Position numbers and translations under genes: made by a program
Origin: G942493375 sp942493375
Lineage (GTDB): Bacteria; Armatimonadota; UBA5829
Direction of reading: 5' to 3'
Length of the DNA stretch: 64,000 bases
NCBI GenBank assembly: GCA_942493375.1
Contig: OW818698.1
Coordinates: 1,302,001-1,366,000, forward strand
The notes under the pieces: model-generated
The model's database searches: none
What the model saw: the letters and a program-made list of their open reading frames with translations, nothing else
What the model was told of the DNA's origin: nothing
Shown here: positions 33,669 to 43,889 of the stretch, in pieces
Numbering within the stretch: position 1 is the stretch's first letter
Layout: every line of letters begins with the position of its first letter

Positions 33669-35156
33669 TTATTTTATTCTTATTTCGACCCAGCTTATGC
33701 AAATATCATTCTTGGACTGCAATTCTATGGTATTATTACCGTGATTTACAGCTTTATTTTTCGCGTTATACACATATGTTGCGCAATCCGGGGCCGGCAT
33801 TGGCATTTCCACCTCGCCCATTGCACAACACAGTTCTCCATTGCAACGGACTTCAATATCATCACTGCCTTCCAAGAGTCCAATGACAATCTCTGCCTCT
33901 CCAACTTGTGGTTTTGGACCGATATTGATACGGAATGCCTGCCTGGCACCTGCTGGAACCTGTGCTGGAAGCGCATAGGCTTTTGGCTGGCCTACAGCCC
34001 ATGTGTCCGAATAAGTTATGACATGCCGTCTTGGCTTATCCGCAATTGTGTCCAGGCTGCCGATCTCTCTGAGTAGAGTTTTATAGAACTCAGGGGCATC
34101 GAGGGTTGTTTCAGAATCCATATAGTTGAAAAGATATATTTTGTCACAACCTCTGTCGATGAATGATGCAGACATACCACGCGCTGTTTCCAGTGAATTA
34201 CTATGATAAGCCGGATATGCAGGATATGGTCGCAGAAGTATCTCAAGGCCTGCTGCAAGTTCTACTCCGGTTCCTTCCAGCAATGACTTCCACAGCTCTA
34301 TCGGCATATCAGTTTCAGCCGTTGCCCAGAACGGTGTCACAACTAAACTATCTATGAGCCCTTCTTTAGCCCATCTGACAGCATCCATCCCAAGTCCAAT
34401 GGATGTCTGAGGTCTGGATGGGACTCTGGCAGATAACTTAATCGAGTGCCCTACCCTCTTCTCAGCTTCATTAAGAATGCATCTCACAGTGCGGGTGAAC
34501 TCAGTCAGGATTTCACAGCCCTCTTGTTCATGTCCCGGACGAAAATGAAAACCAAACCGCATCCAGTCCAGTTCCAGTCCATCCATATCCCATTTCTGAG
34601 CAAATTCCCTGATCAGAGCCAGGTGGTGTTCTCTTACTTCAGTTTGTCCGTAATCTAAAGCTTTGTCCTGCCACTCGCAAAAGCCATACGTTATCCTGCG
34701 TAACTGTGGATTGTTACGCCAAAACTCGCTGTGAATAAATGACTTCTCATCATCCACATTGTGAATATCGTTCATCCGCATAGATATCCACGGAGATATA
34801 CCGTGCTGCCTCGCGCGGTCAATCCATAGCGCGTATGGGTCAATACCATCCTGATCAAGTTTCCAGGCAGTATGAACCCACCCACGCGCTCTATGAGCAT
34901 CCTCCAGGGTTGAACTTTGGAACAATGGCTGATCATCCGGGCCATCCGGGTCATAATTTAACCATATCGGATCCCAGACTTTTGAACCATAGCTGGTGCG
35001 CATGCAGTTCGGATTGAATACCAGCCGATCTACCTGCGTATCTGCATACTGGTCAACAAAAGACGCCACAGTTTCCTTGTCTAACGTCTGTCCGGCCCTG
35101 GCAAAGTAATAATGGCTGTCGTCTTCATTAAGAACAATTCCTGGTATCGTGCTCAT
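33669..35156 (-). CDS. Cytoplasmic TIM-barrel glycosidase-like protein
   Basis: 495 residues, no signal peptide. DRLVFNPNCMRTSYGSKVWD, GISPWISMRMNDIHN and MDGLELDWMRFGFHF (about 191-205) are the early strands of a glycosyl-hydrolase-like barrel, with an acidic pair at the third motif. Similar architecture is found in GH10-like and GHL10 (DUF187) families. A C-terminal beta domain (about 390-495) ends the protein. Family and substrate are not assigned. It lies alone between a PEP-CTERM gene and lemA. Confidence 0.6.
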   Translation of the reverse strand: MSTIPGIVLNEDDSHYYFARAGQTLDKETVASFVDQYADTQVDRLVFNPNCMRTSYGSKVWDPIWLNYDPDGPDDQPLFQSSTLEDAHRARGWVHTAWKLDQDGIDPYALWIDRARQHGISPWISMRMNDIHNVDDEKSFIHSEFWRNNPQLRRITYGFCEWQDKALDYGQTEVREHHLALIREFAQKWDMDGLELDWMRFGFHFRPGHEQEGCEILTEFTRTVRCILNEAEKRVGHSIKLSARVPSRPQTSIGLGMDAVRWAKEGLIDSLVVTPFWATAETDMPIELWKSLLEGTGVELAAGLEILLRPYPAYPAYHSNSLETARGMSASFIDRGCDKIYLFNYMDSETTLDAPEFYKTLLREIGSLDTIADKPRRHVITYSDTWAVGQPKAYALPAQVPAGARQAFRINIGPKPQVGEAEIVIGLLEGSDDIEVRCNGELCCAMGEVEMPMPAPDCATYVYNAKNKAVNHGNNTIELQSKNDICISWVEIRIK

Positions 35157-35344
35157 TGTTGCATTACCTCTGACTAAATGGCGGTTTGGCAGATTAAATG
35201 TTCGACTGCTTTTCGGGACACGATTGTTCCACTATACTGTATGATTAATTTGCAATATTGGTGAACAAAGAGAATGTAAGCTGCACGCCGCTAAACTGAT
35301 ACGGTATGCAGCTCCATTTCACAGCGAGGCAGGGCTAAATCAAG

Positions 35345-35896
35345 CTAGAAACTTACTTTGACTGGTTCCCTGGACTGCTCATCACTTTCGAAGTATTCTT
35401 TCTCTGTGAAGTTGAAACTGTTGGCTAATATGTTGGATGGGAAGCTTTGTATGAGGGTATTGTAAGCAAGCACAGTATCATTGTAGAACTGGCGGGAGTA
35501 AGCGATCTTACTTTCAGTGCCGGAGAGTTCTTCCTGCAACAGGCCAAAATTTTCATTTGCCTTGAGCTCAGGATATGCCTCTGCTACTGCAAACAGGCTT
35601 TTTAACGCACCGGTTAACACATTCTCAGCACTCGCAGTATCTTTTACGCCTTGAGCACCCATCATAGCGGATCGGGCAGTAGTGACGTTCTCAAAGACTT
35701 CCTGCTCATGCTTGGCATAGCCTTTGACCGTTTCCACGAGGTTCGGGATAAGGTCATACCTGCGTCTAAGCTGGACATCAATCTGAGACCAGGCATTCTG
35801 AATCCGGTTCTTCAGGGAAACCAGGTTGTTATACATGGAAATCACCCAGATAACCAGGAGAACAACAATACCTAACAAAATCCAAAAAGCAATCAT
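35345..35896 (-). CDS. lemA: LemA family protein
   Basis: 183 residues from ATG 35896 (GAGGTGG 6 bp upstream; a GTG at 35905 is in-frame but overlaps that site). One N-terminal transmembrane helix is followed by the LemA core: YNNLVSLKNRIQNAWSQIDV, LRRRYDLIPNLVETVKGYA, and LSGTESKIAYSRQFYND with the NTLIQSFPSN end. LemA proteins are small inner-membrane proteins of poorly known role, often near htpX or TPM-domain genes, neither of which is here. Confidence 0.92.
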   Translation of the reverse strand: MIAFWILLGIVVLLVIWVISMYNNLVSLKNRIQNAWSQIDVQLRRRYDLIPNLVETVKGYAKHEQEVFENVTTARSAMMGAQGVKDTASAENVLTGALKSLFAVAEAYPELKANENFGLLQEELSGTESKIAYSRQFYNDTVLAYNTLIQSFPSNILANSFNFTEKEYFESDEQSREPVKVSF

Positions 35897-36008
35897 AACA
35901 GCCACCTCTGTATAGGTTCATCGCTACTTATTATAGTACTCGATTATAAGTTTACTTCAGATTGCATCAATAAGCAACATCAGGTAACAATACAGGATTG
36001 CGGGAATT

Positions 36009-36079
36009 TGTCATCCTGAGGGACGAAGGATCTGCTTTTCATCCGGAAAAAGCAGATCCTTCGTCCCTCAGGATGACAG
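36009..36079. repeat. TTGTCATCCTGAGG hairpin repeat, copy 3
   Basis: The arms carry GGGACG on the left and CGTCCC on the right where the other copies have GGAACG and CGTTCC, so both sides changed together and pairing is kept. It fills the middle of the 35906-36291 gap, where nothing else is supported. Confidence 0.85.
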
Positions 36080-36291
36080 TTTTTCCATATTACTGAACTG
36101 TTACAACATCAGGTATTAGGTTAGGCACACAGATATTAGTTATCCGCATATTTCGCAGATTAACTCAGATTTTATAGGAAGATAACCATATAGACATTCA
36201 AGAGATATTGTGATATCTTTCTCGCATGCATTGTATTTGAATTGAATCATTGCGCTAACGCGCATTATTACTATACCTGAGGTACAAAGAC

Positions 36292-39200
36292 GTGAATAGA
36301 GCAGGCATTCTTACCACTATCAGTTTACTGATGTTCTCCGTTTTGACGAGTAATAGAGCACTGGCTGTGGACTATTATGTTTCTCCGCAGGGCAACGACA
36401 TTAACTCGGGTCTTGGTGCAAAACCCAACCAGGCATTCAAGACTATACAAGCTGCTGTTAATAAGCTACAGGCAGGTGACAGGTGCCTGGTGTTGAGTGG
36501 AGTTTACAGGGAGACAGTTGTCTTTCCTAAGAGCGGCACACCTGGCAAACCAATCACGATCATGCCTTTCAAGGGTCAAAAAGTAGTGGTGTCAGGGTGC
36601 AGTCCGGTTTCTGGTTGGACCAAATATAAGGGTTCAATATGGAAATCTAGTATGCCCTGGACGCTGGGTACGGGTCGCAACCAGGTATTTTCCGGCGATA
36701 AGGTGATGGTCGAAGCCAGGTACCCGAACGTCCCTGATCCAGGACTTGGGATGTATGTGGGTGGACTGAGCCCACTGTGGCCGACATTCGGGGAGTTCTC
36801 TATCCCTGATGCTTCAATTGCACCGGGCAGGATAACCGGTAAACTGCTGGATGGATTCCCGGACAACTACTGGAAAGGTGGACTTTATTATGGGGTCCAT
36901 TATGAAGGCTGGGCTGGCCAATCCGGAGCAATAGAGAGCTCAAAACCTGGAGAGATCACAGTAGGCGACCGAACACAGGGCTGGTGGTTTGGATCAGCTT
37001 ATGGCGGTGGATATAGACCTGAGGAAGGTAGAGGGATGATTGTGGGGCATATGAACGCCCTGGATAAGCCCGGTGAGTGGCACTGGCAGGACAACACCCT
37101 CTACTGCATTCCACCAACTGGAACGAAACCGGCATATATCGAAGCCAAACACCGGCAATTGGCATTTGACCTGAGTGGTCGGGAATATATTCACATTAAT
37201 GGGATAACGGTCAAAGCTGGTTCGATGCGTTTACAGGATTCTTCCAACTGCATTGTAAAAAACTGCAAACTGTCGTATATATCCCACTTTATCCGGATGT
37301 ATGATATTGGGCAGGTTGAAAACGGTAAGGATACCATCAAGTCTGGTGAGACCGGGATATTCGTCGGAGGGCACGACAACTCATTCCTCAACTGCAGCAT
37401 CCGTTTCAGCGCGGGAGCCGGATTCTATCTGCGCGGATACCATCACACCATCCACAACTGTCTGATAGATGAGATCGACTACACTAGCCACTATCTGAAT
37501 GCTATAACCGATGCTGTTTCTGACTTTCCGGACTATGAAAACATGCTGGTCGGCGGGCATGTTATTACTTACAACACTATGCGCAATGCGGGGCGGCATT
37601 TCTTCAACTTCTACGGCAACGGAACCAGCCTGAGTTCGCGGGATCGTGGTCCTATGGACTATATGGCAACGCTTTTTGCACACAACCATCTCTACAATGG
37701 AATGCTGGAAACCAAGGATGCTGGATTCATTACTGGATACTATTCCAGTGGAGGCACGCTGGACGGTCTTAATTCTCAAGTTGCATATAACGTTATGCAC
37801 GATACCTACGACATCTTCGGGATGCGTATAAAGGTGTTGGGGATTGTCTATCTGGATGCAGGTACTTGTGATGTTGACCTGTATAATAATCTGCTCTGGG
37901 CTGCTCCGGGTTCACATCAACTTGGGCTCTGGTATAACACGATGTGTGTGGATGTCCACGAGCATGATAACTTCTTCCATCCGGAGTTCAAGCGGACATC
38001 AGCGGAGCTAAAACCATCTGATTTTCCTAATGGCAAGCCGTTCAGGTTCGGGCACGACTTCGCAAATTCTCCTCCCCTGCCCTCCTGGCCGCAGATTGTT
38101 CGCACCGATATCCCGTCAGCAAAGCAAATTGGAGAGATTAAGAGCGGGGATTCGTTCAATCTGGGGGATATCGATTTTAATCCAGGCTGGCAGTCTATGA
38201 TAATGAGCTTTGCCAGTGAGAATAAGAATATCAATACAGACAAAACTTTACGTGCAACACCGCGCCACCATGCAGCGACTGACCCATTGGTTATGGAGTC
38301 TGAATTCAACGATGGCTTGCACCCGAAGATTCGCTCCCAGTGGTCATTTATCTACAATACGCCTGATGGCTCATGGGTCCGGTTCAATAAAGTGCCGCTG
38401 GGTGAAGGATACAAACGTTTCAGGGTTATCTATGGAAACAGTCAGACGTCACCGCGGTATGTGGAAGTCCATCTGGACAGTGCAGATGGTCCATTGGTCG
38501 GGCATGTTGATCTCCCACAGACTGACAAACCAAGGCCAGGTAATATTCAGATATATCAGATGGCTACAGGGGAGATATCTGCCGATGCAAAGGGTACACA
38601 CGATATCTATCTCGTGTTCCGCTCGGAGGATGGCAAACTGGTTGGGGAGTTTGAGTATTTCAGGTTCGAACAATACCGCGGGTTGATTCCATTGCAGAAA
38701 AATGAAGTCAAGCTGGAACTGCGTTTGGGATCGAAAGATGGAGAGAAGATAGGTGAGTTCTACCCTCGAAGCACTGGCGGTAATTCCGTCTTTAAACAAT
38801 TTGTTGCAAACATAGAGGCTGTTAAGAGTAAACAACCATTGTATTTGGTCGTCAGATCGGAAGCTGCGGGGACTATTGGAACGGTAAATTCGATGCGTTT
38901 TGAGAAGGCGAAGCAGCCTATCGACTGGACAGGAGTAGGCGTTCCACCTCTCAAAAAGAATGGCATATACGTATTCCCTGCACCGACCAACCGTCCGATT
39001 GCAAAGCCCAACGACAAGTATAAGAACTCCACCGGATCTACAAGACCAAAGGGCATTGCTGCAGCAAACAGGTTGGATAAAGCTCCAGTAATTGATGGTA
39101 AGCTGAACGATTGGATGAAGGCCGGACATGTCCTGAAAATGTCTGAAACCTACGATGGCAGTGCAAGCAAAGCTCCTGCAAGTGAGGCGTGGGTTGGTTA

Positions 39201-40245
39201 TGACGATGAAGCGCTTTACATTGCGGTAAGGAACCCGGTAAAGGATGCTAAATCGTTGAGCTTCACAGACCATAAATGGGGTGTGACTGATGCAATGGAA
39301 GTTGCGATCCAGGATACTTCTGCAGCTAAACCGGGACCGATTATGAATATGTATGGCTGGCCTGATGGACATTTCGAGAGCACGGACCAAGCAGGAGCGC
39401 CGGAGGATGTGGTAGCCAGGCTAGGCAAGGCTGTGACATATAAGGCAGCTATCGGTGAATCTGAATGGACTTGTGAATGGCGAATACCGTTTGCAGCGTG
39501 CGGCTTCTCTCCGAAGACAGCTTCATCTGTGTTGTTCAACCTGGCTGTGCGAAAGATCGGGCAGAACGAGGACTGGGTTATCTGGAAAGGCACCGGCGGA
39601 GCTACTTATGTGGTAGAAAATGCAGGGATATTGGTTTTTCCAAATGAGTTCTTGAAAACTGCAGGCATTCCCAAGAATGGACTGCTGGTGTGGTTGGATG
39701 CATCAGATTCAGAGAGTGTGCAGAGGGATGCTTCAGGGATGGTTTCGGTCTGGAAAGATAAGAGCGGTAACTCCAGAGATGCCAGACAGGATCAGGCAGC
39801 AAACCGGCCTGCATATTTGATAAACGGTTTAAACAATAAACCTGCACTGGCATTCACAGAGGACCGGCTTACCAGACTCGACATGGCAGATTTGTCATCT
39901 GAAAAGATATCAGGGGCTGTCATTGCAGTGTTCAGCAATCCGAATCCGGGTTCTGAGGTTAACCACGATCCGAGAATATTTACGTCCAGCGATGGAAAGG
40001 AATTCGATTATATAAGTGGAATATGCGCCAGTGTCACAGGGATGGAAACAGGAGGGCCAAGGCAGCAGATATTTCCATTCACTGACCGATGGGCCAAAAC
40101 AGTGCATATAGGGTGCTTCTCTCCAACTTACCAGACATACTTCACCGGAAGTATCTCTGAGATACTGGTGTATAACCGGGTTTTAACCAATAAAGAGATA
40201 GAACAGATCCGGGCTTATTTGATGTTGAAGTGGGATTTGGAGTGA
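36292..40245 (+). CDS. Giant secreted beta-helix polysaccharide-binding/degrading protein
   Basis: 1317 residues from GTG 36292, with a signal peptide (about 1-25). Residues about 26-110 form a DUF1565-like entry (YYVSPQGNDINSGLGAKPNQ). A right-handed parallel beta-helix follows to about 560 (repeats such as NCIVKNCKLSYIS and NSFLNCSIRFSAG). Two CBM6-like segments (about 640-850) have the GKLVGEFEYFRFE pattern. A CBM9-like module spans about 915-1060 (IDGKLNDWMKAGHVLKM). A C-terminal LamG/concanavalin-like domain (about 1085-1317) starts LLVWLDASDS. The plan resembles polysaccharide lyases and other pectin- or alginate-type enzymes. The catalytic residues cannot be assigned. Confidence 0.8.
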   Translation: MNRAGILTTISLLMFSVLTSNRALAVDYYVSPQGNDINSGLGAKPNQAFKTIQAAVNKLQAGDRCLVLSGVYRETVVFPKSGTPGKPITIMPFKGQKVVVSGCSPVSGWTKYKGSIWKSSMPWTLGTGRNQVFSGDKVMVEARYPNVPDPGLGMYVGGLSPLWPTFGEFSIPDASIAPGRITGKLLDGFPDNYWKGGLYYGVHYEGWAGQSGAIESSKPGEITVGDRTQGWWFGSAYGGGYRPEEGRGMIVGHMNALDKPGEWHWQDNTLYCIPPTGTKPAYIEAKHRQLAFDLSGREYIHINGITVKAGSMRLQDSSNCIVKNCKLSYISHFIRMYDIGQVENGKDTIKSGETGIFVGGHDNSFLNCSIRFSAGAGFYLRGYHHTIHNCLIDEIDYTSHYLNAITDAVSDFPDYENMLVGGHVITYNTMRNAGRHFFNFYGNGTSLSSRDRGPMDYMATLFAHNHLYNGMLETKDAGFITGYYSSGGTLDGLNSQVAYNVMHDTYDIFGMRIKVLGIVYLDAGTCDVDLYNNLLWAAPGSHQLGLWYNTMCVDVHEHDNFFHPEFKRTSAELKPSDFPNGKPFRFGHDFANSPPLPSWPQIVRTDIPSAKQIGEIKSGDSFNLGDIDFNPGWQSMIMSFASENKNINTDKTLRATPRHHAATDPLVMESEFNDGLHPKIRSQWSFIYNTPDGSWVRFNKVPLGEGYKRFRVIYGNSQTSPRYVEVHLDSADGPLVGHVDLPQTDKPRPGNIQIYQMATGEISADAKGTHDIYLVFRSEDGKLVGEFEYFRFEQYRGLIPLQKNEVKLELRLGSKDGEKIGEFYPRSTGGNSVFKQFVANIEAVKSKQPLYLVVRSEAAGTIGTVNSMRFEKAKQPIDWTGVGVPPLKKNGIYVFPAPTNRPIAKPNDKYKNSTGSTRPKGIAAANRLDKAPVIDGKLNDWMKAGHVLKMSETYDGSASKAPASEAWVGYDDEALYIAVRNPVKDAKSLSFTDHKWGVTDAMEVAIQDTSAAKPGPIMNMYGWPDGHFESTDQAGAPEDVVARLGKAVTYKAAIGESEWTCEWRIPFAACGFSPKTASSVLFNLAVRKIGQNEDWVIWKGTGGATYVVENAGILVFPNEFLKTAGIPKNGLLVWLDASDSESVQRDASGMVSVWKDKSGNSRDARQDQAANRPAYLINGLNNKPALAFTEDRLTRLDMADLSSEKISGAVIAVFSNPNPGSEVNHDPRIFTSSDGKEFDYISGICASVTGMETGGPRQQIFPFTDRWAKTVHIGCFSPTYQTYFTGSISEILVYNRVLTNKEIEQIRAYLMLKWDLE

Positions 40246-40273
40246 ATTATGAATTATGAATTGTGAATTATGA
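40242..40273. repeat. GAATTATG tandem microrepeat
   Basis: GAATTATGAATTATGAATTG-type repeats lie between the beta-helix gene and the membrane-protein gene. Copies also lie at 20869-20897, 46265-46284 (at the intron 5' junction) and 53727-53749. Confidence 0.55.
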
Positions 40274-40295
40274 AAGTGAAGGGAATTGTTGATCT

Positions 40296-41036
40296 ATGGC
40301 TAACGAAGACGCCCCGGATGTGCAAGCAGACACTAAGCAACCGAGAAAAGCTTACAGAATATTGCTGGGTGCTTATCTGGGTTTGGGTGTATTGTTGTGT
40401 GGCAGGAATCTGGCTCTAGGTTCGCTGCATGACAAAACAGTGGCGCTTGGATATTTCGGATGTGTGTTAACAACTCTGTGTGCCTGGTTTATTTTGAAGC
40501 GCTTCAACCTGCTGGGTGTGGATCTAAAACATCCCCGGCGGACGTATATTCTAGTCGGGTCTCTTATGGCTGCCTGGGTTGAGACCTTGATCTGGGCGAT
40601 TGAGAAACTGCTGCATGCAAAAGGTGTTGCCGCCAGCCCCAATCTGTTGATTGACCTGCTGGTGACTATGCCCTGGTATATCGGAATGGTAGCTATGCTC
40701 TACTCCTCCCAAAAGCAGTGCAGGTTCAATTGGTGGAAGCTTGCACTGCTGGGAGGATTGTATGAGCTGGGAGCGGACGGAATAGTCGGAGGAATGATTT
40801 TCTCAAGTAAACTAAGCCCGGAGCAATTCCCAATGCTTGCTTTGGCATTCCCAATGTTTGTAGGAGTCTATTCCAGCATGGTCCTGCCTGCAAGCTGGCT
40901 GGTATTCGGAGAAGGCGGAACCCCCGAAGTAAACGAGCCTAGGAAACGAATCAAACTTGCTTTAAAACCGCTGCTAGCGTTGGTTGTTTATACGGTTGTG
41001 ATGTTTGTGCTGATGAGTCTTGGGAAAGGTAAGTGA
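40296..41036 (+). CDS. Polytopic membrane protein of unknown function
   Basis: 246 residues with about six hydrophobic segments and a charged start (MANEDAPDVQADTKQPRKA). It has no motif I recognise. The ATG lies 50 bp after the beta-helix stop and 12-15 bp after a weak purine-rich site. It may be co-transcribed with the beta-helix gene, but the intergenic microrepeat makes this uncertain. Confidence 0.6.
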   Translation: MANEDAPDVQADTKQPRKAYRILLGAYLGLGVLLCGRNLALGSLHDKTVALGYFGCVLTTLCAWFILKRFNLLGVDLKHPRRTYILVGSLMAAWVETLIWAIEKLLHAKGVAASPNLLIDLLVTMPWYIGMVAMLYSSQKQCRFNWWKLALLGGLYELGADGIVGGMIFSSKLSPEQFPMLALAFPMFVGVYSSMVLPASWLVFGEGGTPEVNEPRKRIKLALKPLLALVVYTVVMFVLMSLGKGK

Positions 41037-41056
41037 CAGAGCTTGATTCGCATAGA

Positions 41057-43714
41057 CTACTTCATATCCTCAGGTTTCACAATGCAGACAGGCATATCGA
41101 CTTGCTGACCGGATTCGTAGAATGGTTTGCTGGTAATGAGTGTTTGTAGTCGATCTTTAGAGGAATAATCTGGTGATGGATCTCTGTGCATACAGTGGAA
41201 TATTGCCATAAACTTGGAGTAACTTCTTATAACCCTCCCCCAGTCACGCTTATTGCTCCTATTCCAGAATATGTGTATATCTGCCTGTTCATCACGGAAT
41301 GATTCGAGTTTCTCCGATTGTTTGTGATTTTCAAGATATCCCAATATGCCGGTCTCCAGTCTGACAACCAAAGACTCGTCGAACTCATCTAAGAACTTAA
41401 GGTTGGGTAAATATACGAGTAACTTCAAGCTGCGTGGACAGAATATGAACGCTGCGAGTGAACCGGTATATTCATTGAGAGTCGATGTTATGGCATCACA
41501 AGCAATGCGTCGGATGTCAGTGTTCTCAAAGAGACTCTGCTTGCCAGAAACGAATTTTCCTACATAATGATACCCGGCACCATTGGTCCAGCCACGATAT
41601 TCCGAAGATCCATAGAATCGCTCAGCCAGTTCAAATTCACCAATCCTGCGGAGAACATGGCGCCTGGTTCTGAGATGGCGAATCATCATTGCGATTTCAA
41701 TTGCTGTTTTATGATCAAACTCGTTGGCTTCATCTGCTGCATTACTGAGAGCTAATGCGACTTTCCATCCATAACCCTCATCAGCAGCTCTACTTATCTC
41801 TTCGATGAGGTAGCGATATACGTGGTGTGAGCTATGTAAAGCTGGTTCTATTAGATGCTTGAGTCCCTGTATACGTTTAAAAGGACTTGGTTCTGATTTC
41901 ATTTTATCTGTAATGATTGGAAGCTCATGGTCCAGCCAATCAGTCATACCAAATTCCACCAGAACACCAAGAGATTTGCTTAATATACTGCATACCCTAT
42001 ATAGCAGAGTTGAATCTTTAGCAATATCCAAAGCCTCACGTAAGGATGCTATCCTGATTGCGTGATCTGATGTAATCTCGGCTATTTGAGACAATATTCG
42101 TGATTTAAATCTAGCGCCATAGGGAATACTCCGGGCCTTTTCGACGGCCATTTCAGGATCGTGGAATGCAATGTTGGATATACCACTGATTTTTCCGATG
42201 TTGGCTAACCAGATAGAGCGAAGCAGTTCAATGGCATGCATGACTTCCGGTAAAGATTCCACTATTGATCTGTTTTTACGCATGAATATTGAAACTCTCA
42301 ATCCGGAGATTAACTGGTGAACACCGTATGTGGGTATGCGACGAACATCACACCAGAATGTGCCACGCATTTGCATTTTTTCCATCAGACTTTCCCAGTT
42401 AGTATTCACAAACTCTGCCCAGTGCACTAATGCCGGAACGGAACCTTGATCGCCTTGAAAGCACCAGGATTTATATAAGTTGGAAACGCTTAGAGATTGA
42501 CGCTCGCATCCTTCAGGGTTTCCATAAATCCCAGATGCCCCGCACATCCATTCGCTTGCTGTCACCGGATAATTCGGGTCTGAGAGCAGCACTTTCCATA
42601 CGGATTCTATATAAGCGTCAATCGCAAGACGTTCGAATTTAGGCCATGTTCGGTAGTCTGCCAAGAGACACTTAAATAACATCCCCTCAGGTTTTACCGG
42701 CCAGCATTTGCAGAGCATTAATTCAAATATTCTCGGGAGAAAGTGCTTGAAATCTTCTATGCAACCATTTGGAACAAGGATGTCGCGGGCAAAATCAGCA
42801 AGATCGGTCTGAGTCAGCTCTCTCAAAGGAGTATTTCCAACGCTTATACCATAATCGCTCTGAGGGATATAGCTGGAAAAGGTATCATAGAGGGTTGCTA
42901 TAGCGTTGTCGAGAGCATTTTCGTCTTCTGTATTCCTGTTTCCAGGAACGTCACAATCAATTACGACAGGTAACTCGCGAACAAAGTCGGATGGAACGAA
43001 GACCCTCAAGTTGCTGTAGTCTGCCTCAGGTTCTCCGCAGAATTTTGCGATAGCATTCCTCGCCTGCCGTAGAAGAATCGCTGCAGGCTCATATTGGTGC
43101 TCCTCAATGAGTGTATCGAAATTCTCTATTGTGTATTCATCTGCAATTTCGCTAGTGATCTCCAGCATCTGCTTTTCACGGTCTTGCCAATGTATGTTGG
43201 TCAGCGTTTTTCCGTTAAGTAGAGTATCGGCATTCAACAGGAAGAATCCGGCAAAATGCCTGATCCTGGTCAGCTCGCATGGGCGGCGATACCAGCACAA
43301 CTCCATTGAGAAATCCAAAAAATGTTCAAACACCTGCGCACTCGCACATAACCACTGGTCTATGCGTTCGATTTCACATGGCTGAGAGAGCAGATACTTC
43401 CATCCGGTCAGCATGAAGTTGTTGACGGATTCCCGAGCTTTCTTGTCCCAGGGGAGCCATTCTATTTGGCTTATGGCTTTCAGGACTATTTCGGGTCTGG
43501 TGGGATATTCTGCGGTGATTAATAGTTCGAGAACACGGGGGATGTAGGGCTTGAGTTTTATTGGATCTGGCTTTTCGGGATCAGTGAGACCCAGTGATTC
43601 CAAATCAGGTATGGTTAGACTATGGAGGTTTCGGCAGTGTCTTGGAGTTAGTTTTCTAAATGCGTAATAGAGGTGTTTTGTGGATAATCTAAGCAGTTCA
43701 TATTCATTATTCAA
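41057..43714 (-). CDS. Large unknown protein with internal duplication
   Basis: 885 residues, start TTG at 43714 without a clear ribosome binding site. No signal peptide and few hydrophobic stretches, so it is likely cytoplasmic. Residues about 54-183 and 322-450 are related: PRVLELLITAEYPTRPEIVL matches PRIFELMLCKCWPVKPEGML, and WKYLLSQP...IDQWLCASA matches WKVLLSDP...ASEWMCGASG, followed by similar later segments. The rest is helical and could be a solenoid, with an AIRIASLREALDIAKDS segment resembling TPR-like helices. The function is unknown; neighbours are a membrane protein and an intron-bearing repeat region. Confidence 0.7.
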   Translation of the reverse strand: MNNEYELLRLSTKHLYYAFRKLTPRHCRNLHSLTIPDLESLGLTDPEKPDPIKLKPYIPRVLELLITAEYPTRPEIVLKAISQIEWLPWDKKARESVNNFMLTGWKYLLSQPCEIERIDQWLCASAQVFEHFLDFSMELCWYRRPCELTRIRHFAGFFLLNADTLLNGKTLTNIHWQDREKQMLEITSEIADEYTIENFDTLIEEHQYEPAAILLRQARNAIAKFCGEPEADYSNLRVFVPSDFVRELPVVIDCDVPGNRNTEDENALDNAIATLYDTFSSYIPQSDYGISVGNTPLRELTQTDLADFARDILVPNGCIEDFKHFLPRIFELMLCKCWPVKPEGMLFKCLLADYRTWPKFERLAIDAYIESVWKVLLSDPNYPVTASEWMCGASGIYGNPEGCERQSLSVSNLYKSWCFQGDQGSVPALVHWAEFVNTNWESLMEKMQMRGTFWCDVRRIPTYGVHQLISGLRVSIFMRKNRSIVESLPEVMHAIELLRSIWLANIGKISGISNIAFHDPEMAVEKARSIPYGARFKSRILSQIAEITSDHAIRIASLREALDIAKDSTLLYRVCSILSKSLGVLVEFGMTDWLDHELPIITDKMKSEPSPFKRIQGLKHLIEPALHSSHHVYRYLIEEISRAADEGYGWKVALALSNAADEANEFDHKTAIEIAMMIRHLRTRRHVLRRIGEFELAERFYGSSEYRGWTNGAGYHYVGKFVSGKQSLFENTDIRRIACDAITSTLNEYTGSLAAFIFCPRSLKLLVYLPNLKFLDEFDESLVVRLETGILGYLENHKQSEKLESFRDEQADIHIFWNRSNKRDWGRVIRSYSKFMAIFHCMHRDPSPDYSSKDRLQTLITSKPFYESGQQVDMPVCIVKPEDMK

Positions 43715-43889
43715 ATCAGGTCGAGATACGTGTTCCGACAGGGTTCAAGCGTATAAAGCAGCATCCCCGTTCCGTGCATCTCGCGATATTTCTACAGGAT
43801 TATACCATATTGCCAGGATATAAATCCATGGCTAATCTGCTGTACCAACCCGATATTTCCGGAACGCTCCATCATCCCAGCCCATTCAT

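Noticed and set aside
38449..39390. 313-residue minus-strand frame opposite the beta-helix gene
   Set aside because: Cysteine- and arginine-rich shadow of a strong coding strand.
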